From: Opitutales bacterium
GTDB lineage: Bacteria > Verrucomicrobiota > Verrucomicrobiae > Opitutales > CAG-312
DNA length: 9,975 nt
Direction of reading: 5' to 3'
Assembly (NCBI GenBank): GCA_017623955.1
Contig: JAGAOA010000210.1
Location: 1-9,975, forward strand
Shown here one piece after another: positions 6,931 to 9,975 of the stretch. Every line of letters starts with the position of its first letter. The first letter of the stretch is position 1. The notes under the pieces are model-generated. The model was given only the letters and a program-made list of their open reading frames with translations. It was not told the DNA's origin and did not search any database. A program made the position numbers and the translations under genes.

Positions 6931-7728
6931 TTATAATTTTGAAAGTTCTTCTGAACGTTTTTTAGCTGCCATAAGTACCGATTCCATTGTTTTTCGGAAA
7001 TTTGCATTTTTTAGTTCAGCCAATCCTGCAAGAGTTGTTCCTCCTGTGCTGGAAACTGCTGTACATAATTCATCTGCGGACAATTGTGATTGAACTAATA
7101 ACATTGCCGAACCCAACATAGTTTTTTCTACAAGCTTTTTGGCTTCTTCGTTTGAAAAACCTATCGCTTTTGCACCTTCTATCATAGCTGCGGCAAATTC
7201 GAATATGTAACCAGGCCCACTTCCTGATAAGGCTGTTACTGCATCTAAGCGAGATTCTTGAACTTCTATAAATTCTCCAATTGCTCCCAGTACATTTTCT
7301 ACAATTCCTTTTTCTTTTGCACTAAGCTCATTTTCTGGTGCATAGCAAGACATACCTTGCGATATTTGAGCAGGCATATTTGGCATAACTCTAACAATCT
7401 TTTTTACATTGGGGAAACATTCTCGTAATCTATTTATAGATGTTCCTGCCAATATAGAAATAAGCATATCATTTTTTGCATTGCTAGCACTTTGAGCAAC
7501 ATCAGTCAACTGTTGCGGTTTGCATGCTAGAACTACTGTTCGTGACTTTTCTAACAGCTCTTTTACATTATCTACACATTCTATAGAGGTCTGTTCTGCC
7601 AATATCTTACCTGTGTCATCATTCCCGCAAGTGCAAGATATTTCATTTGAGCTAATTGCTTTTGATAACAATCCCTTAACTATTGCACTAGCCATTTTGC
7701 CAGCACCTATAAAACCAAATTTTTTCAT
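6931..7728 (-). CDS. proC: Pyrroline-5-carboxylate reductase
   Basis: A complete 265-residue enzyme of normal family length that reduces 1-pyrroline-5-carboxylate to L-proline with NAD(P)H in the cytoplasm, the last step of proline synthesis. The N-terminal Rossmann motif is FIGAGKMASAI (residues 6-16), followed by the CKPQQL segment after the fourth strand and RVMPNMPAQ at 113-121. The C-terminal dimerisation and substrate domain carries SGSGPGY at 168-174 and VSSTGGTTLAGLAEL starting at 225, which fits the P5CR signature although the common Pro before GGTT is Thr228. It lies downstream of the glycerate kinase gene on the same strand. The unbroken kinase frame would end at 7730, one base before this ATG, so the two are probably cotranscribed and coupled. 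No Shine-Dalgarno is seen, consistent with coupling. Early termination of the kinase at 7826 could therefore reduce proC translation. Confidence 0.95.
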   Translation of the reverse strand: MKKFGFIGAGKMASAIVKGLLSKAISSNEISCTCGNDDTGKILAEQTSIECVDNVKELLEKSRTVVLACKPQQLTDVAQSASNAKNDMLISILAGTSINRLRECFPNVKKIVRVMPNMPAQISQGMSCYAPENELSAKEKGIVENVLGAIGEFIEVQESRLDAVTALSGSGPGYIFEFAAAMIEGAKAIGFSNEEAKKLVEKTMLGSAMLLVQSQLSADELCTAVSSTGGTTLAGLAELKNANFRKTMESVLMAAKKRSEELSKL

Positions 7729-7729
7729 A

Positions 7730-7825
7730 TTATTTAAGTTTTGATGTAAAGTCTTTTGCCAATGTTAATAAAAATTTAGGAGCTCTATTATGTGCTTCAA
7801 CTAAATTTGGAGCAAGTGGTAAAAT
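7730..7825 (-). pseudogene. Detached C-terminal segment of glycerate kinase after an in-frame TAA
   Basis: Directly after the TAA at 7828-7826 the same frame reads on for 31 sense codons to a second TAA (7732-7730). The segment starts ILPLAPNLVEAHNRA and ends in LAKDFTSKLK. This resembles the normal end of glycerate kinases: a last strand, then a LEDALKNA-like helix and a final amphipathic helix. Adding it, with one residue in place of the TAA, gives 378 residues, the usual family length. It has no start codon or ribosome site of its own and is not a separate gene. Confidence 0.75.
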
Positions 7826-8866
7826 TTATCCTATCTTGACATTTTCCAATTGCATAGATTCCAAATCGCTCTTACTGACTGTTGATTCTCCACATAATAT
7901 CCATACTTGTTTTTTGTGTTTAAGGGCAAGTTTTGCTAGCGTATATGGACCTTTTCCCAATGCGTCTGTAGCATCGAATCTACCTTCTCCGGTTACGATT
8001 ATATCACTAGCTTTTATAACCTTTTCAATATCTGTATATTTTGCAAAAAGCTCAAATCCACTTATACGTTCAGCATTTAGAAATGTCATAAGAGCGTATG
8101 CACAACCTCCTGCCGCACCCGAACCAGCCTCATTATGTCGACTTTTTCCAAAGCATTTTTGTGCAACATCTACAAAGTTTTTCATATTAGCTTCAAGTTG
8201 CATTGCTAATTCTGGAGAAGCTCCTTTTGCGGGCGAAAATAACAACGAAGAGCCCTTTGGACCAAGTAAAGTGTTGTCGACATCGGTAGCTACAACAAAC
8301 TTTGTTTTTATTTCTTTTTCAGGGGGTATTATTTTTGCTAACTTGCCAAGCCCTTCTCCTGTGGGAGATATATCATTACCGTCTTTATCTAAAAATCTAA
8401 AGCCTAACGGTATCAATAATCCAATCCCGCCATCGTTAGTACAACTTCCACCAACGCCTACAATTATCCGTTTATATCCACGTTCAACTAATTTTTCTAG
8501 TATATTCCCCGTTCCGATATTTGTTAATTTTGCAGGATTTCTTTCTGTTTCTGATATCAGATTTATTCCAGATGCTTCTGTTAAACCAACAATAGCAGTA
8601 TTATCGTCTAGCAAAGCACATTTAGCAGTCAATGTTTGTCCGGTAGGATCGATAGTTTTAAGGCGGATAACTTTAGAACCTTTTTTTGCCTTAGCAATGG
8701 TATCGACAAATCCATCTCCACCATCAGTTAGTGCGAATTCCGTAATTGGAGCATCTTTAAATATTGCACTTATACCCATCTTTATAGAGTGTGATGCCTG
8801 ACTAGCCGACAAAGAGCCTCTATACTTGTCGGGGGCTACTAAAAATTTATAAACTTTATTCGCCAT
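7826..8866 (-). CDS. Glycerate kinase (garK/glxK family), ended early by an in-frame stop
   Basis: As it reads, 346 residues of the GarK/GlxK-type glycerate kinase family, which phosphorylates D-glycerate with ATP and feeds lower glycolysis or serine metabolism. Family motifs in order: APDKYRGSLSA (11-21; usually APDSFKGSLSA), TDGGDG (47-52), GVGGSCTNDGG (137-147), TDVDNTLLG (194-202), GSGAAGGCAYAL, and TGEGRFD (292-298). The ATG at 8866 is supported by AAAGGA (8880-8875) eight bases upstream. The protein stops at codon 347, about 31 residues short of the family's usual 375-380, and the missing tail is encoded in frame just beyond (see 7730-7825). It is therefore a recent nonsense allele, a base error in the sequence, or a read-through case. 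Whether the short form is active is unknown; it lacks the last strand and two helices but keeps every recognised motif. It is first in a two-gene unit with proC. Confidence 0.85.
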   Translation of the reverse strand: MANKVYKFLVAPDKYRGSLSASQASHSIKMGISAIFKDAPITEFALTDGGDGFVDTIAKAKKGSKVIRLKTIDPTGQTLTAKCALLDDNTAIVGLTEASGINLISETERNPAKLTNIGTGNILEKLVERGYKRIIVGVGGSCTNDGGIGLLIPLGFRFLDKDGNDISPTGEGLGKLAKIIPPEKEIKTKFVVATDVDNTLLGPKGSSLLFSPAKGASPELAMQLEANMKNFVDVAQKCFGKSRHNEAGSGAAGGCAYALMTFLNAERISGFELFAKYTDIEKVIKASDIIVTGEGRFDATDALGKGPYTLAKLALKHKKQVWILCGESTVSKSDLESMQLENVKIG

Positions 8867-9078
8867 AATAAATATCCTTTTTCTTTCTTAAATAAAACGT
8901 ACTAACAGATTATCTAAAGTATTCCAAAAAAATCTACTAAATGCAAGTCCCTTTTTTTATAAATTATCTAGTTTTTGGATATAAAGACTTCATTTTATTT
9001 AGCTAAAAAATTTACAAAAAAAGGTTTTCCCAAAAAAAACTTGAAATATTAACAAATATAAACAAACTGTCTTTTCAT
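8867..9078. promoter_or_regulatory. AT-rich divergent intergenic region
   Basis: The 212 bp between the divergent glycerate kinase and rhaA genes must hold both promoters. It is rich in A and T runs with no open frame of note. I found the kinase Shine-Dalgarno (8880-8875) but no Shine-Dalgarno for rhaA. No -35/-10 pair with 16-18 bp spacing convinced me on either strand, and I saw no palindromic operator or CRP-like site. The location is certain; internal sites are unresolved. Confidence 0.5.
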
Positions 9079-9975
9079 ATGGCAAACAATTATAAACAAG
9101 CAAAAGACAAGTACGCAAAGTTTGGCGTAGATACAGATAAGGCATTAAAAATATTGGATACTATTCCACTTTCTATGCATTGTTGGCAAGGTGATGACGT
9201 AGGTGGTTTTGAAACTCCAGATGCAGAACTTTCTGGTGGTGGTATTCAAACTACTGGAAATTTCCCAGGCAAAGCACGCAATGTTGATGAACTTAGAGCT
9301 GATATTGATGAAGCCTTGAAGTATATTCCCGGTCCAACTCGTTTAAATTTACATGCTCTATATGGTGAGTTTGGAGGAAAGAAGGTTGATAGAAACGAAA
9401 TAGAATTCAAACATTTTAAAGGATGGGTTGATTGGTGTAAAAGTCGTAAGATGAACATCGATTTTAATCCTTCGTATTTTTCACATCCATTGGCAAACGA
9501 TGGCTTTACTCTTTCTAGTGCTGATAAAGGTAATCGTCAGTTCTGGATTGAACATGGTATAGCTTGCCGTAAAATTGCTGAAAAGATGGGTAAAGAATTG
9601 GGTAATACCGTTATTACTAACTTTTGGATGCCAGATGGTATGAAGGATTTTCCTGCTGATCGTTTAGCTCCACGTGAGCGTATGGCAGATTCTCTTGACC
9701 AAATTATGAAGGTTAAGATTTCTAAGAAATATGACAAAGATGCAGTAGAATGTAAGTTGTTTGGTATTGGTAGTGAAAGTTATGTAGTAGGTTCGCATGA
9801 ATTCTTTATGGGCTATGCAGTTAAGAATCAAATGCTCTTATGCTTAGACTCTGGACACTTCCATCCAACAGAAACTATTGCTGATAAAATTTCATCGGTA
9901 TTGATGTTTGTACCTGAAATTCTCTTGCATGTATCTCGTGGAGTTCGTTGGGATAGTGACCACGTAGTTCTTACA
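9079..9975 (+). CDS. rhaA: L-rhamnose isomerase (3' end outside window)
   Basis: The first 299 codons of a protein that is normally about 415-420 residues; the window ends before the stop. L-rhamnose isomerase converts L-rhamnose to L-rhamnulose, the first step of rhamnose catabolism, in a metal-dependent TIM barrel. The start [18 protein letters not shown] leads into the family motif [15 protein letters not shown], then [17 protein letters not shown] and [16 protein letters not shown]. The metal- and substrate-binding residues of the family are in place: Glu233 in GSESYVVGS, Asp257 and His260 in [10 protein letters not shown], His284 in LLHVSRG, and Asp292 and Asp294 in RWDSDHVV. The ATG at 9079 has no Shine-Dalgarno but begins at the family's normal N-terminus. 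The gene is transcribed away from glycerate kinase; other rhamnose genes would be expected to its right. Confidence 0.95.
   Translation, partial: MANNYKQAKDKYAKFGVDTDKALKILDTIPLSMHCWQGDDVGGFETPDAELSGGGIQTTGNFPGKARNVDELRADIDEALKYIPGPTRLNLHALYGEFGGKKVDRNEIEFKHFKGWVDWCKSRKMNIDFNPSYFSHPLANDGFTLSSADKGNRQFWIEHGIACRKIAEKMGKELGNTVITNFWMPDGMKDFPADRLAPRERMADSLDQIMKVKISKKYDKDAVECKLFGIGSESYVVGSHEFFMGYAVKNQMLLCLDSGHFHPTETIADKISSVLMFVPEILLHVSRGVRWDSDHVVLT

Noticed and set aside
7836..8801. A long open frame on the + strand opposite glycerate kinase
   Set aside because: Its translation is rich in Ser, Pro, Ile and Phe with no recognisable domain, while the - strand carries all glycerate kinase motifs. It is a shadow of the real gene.
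8945..8990. AAGTC/GACTT inverted repeat in the divergent intergenic region
   Set aside because: Only five pairs match across a 36-base AT-rich gap, which is expected by chance in such sequence.

Overview
The window is AT-rich bacterial DNA from a Gram-negative organism. The visible genes include a lipoprotein with a clean lipobox, a LolA-like periplasmic carrier and a polyene-type ketosynthase cluster. Shine-Dalgarno sites are scarce: AAGGAG precedes the gene at 2352 and AAAGGA precedes the gene ending at 7826, while several other starts have only A/T-rich leaders. This pattern and the gene mix would suit a gut-type anaerobe of the Bacteroidota or PVC (Lentisphaerota/Verrucomicrobiota) group. 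That placement is an inference from style, not a demonstrated assignment.

Left part (1-5262, + strand): a tightly packed four-gene operon, entered in the middle of its first visible gene. Two of the genes are ketosynthase (KS) fusions. In each, an intact Cys-His-His condensing domain is followed in the same polypeptide by a second KS-fold domain that has lost all three catalytic residues, which is the hallmark of a chain-length factor (CLF). Between them lie two small exported proteins, a LolA-like carrier and a DUF3261-like protein. These four families together recall aryl-polyene/flexirubin-type clusters, which make polyene acyl chains by type II polyketide chemistry and place them in the outer membrane. 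In the systems I know, KS and CLF are separate subunits; here both pairs are covalently fused. Carrier protein, ketoreductase and dehydratase genes are not visible and would be expected upstream.

Middle (5259-6930, - strand): a FabH-like ketoacyl synthase III gene converges on the operon and overlaps its stop codon by four bases. Upstream of it, a symmetrical hairpin terminator (6344-6366) with T-runs on both sides closes the gene for a small PEGA-domain lipoprotein.

Right part (6931-9975): a - strand pair encodes a glycerate kinase and pyrroline-5-carboxylate reductase (proC). The glycerate kinase frame has an in-frame TAA at codon 347. The same frame then continues for 31 family-like codons and stops one base before the proC ATG, so the gene looks interrupted by a single nonsense codon. 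After a 212-bp AT-rich divergent intergenic region, the window ends inside a + strand L-rhamnose isomerase gene (rhaA).
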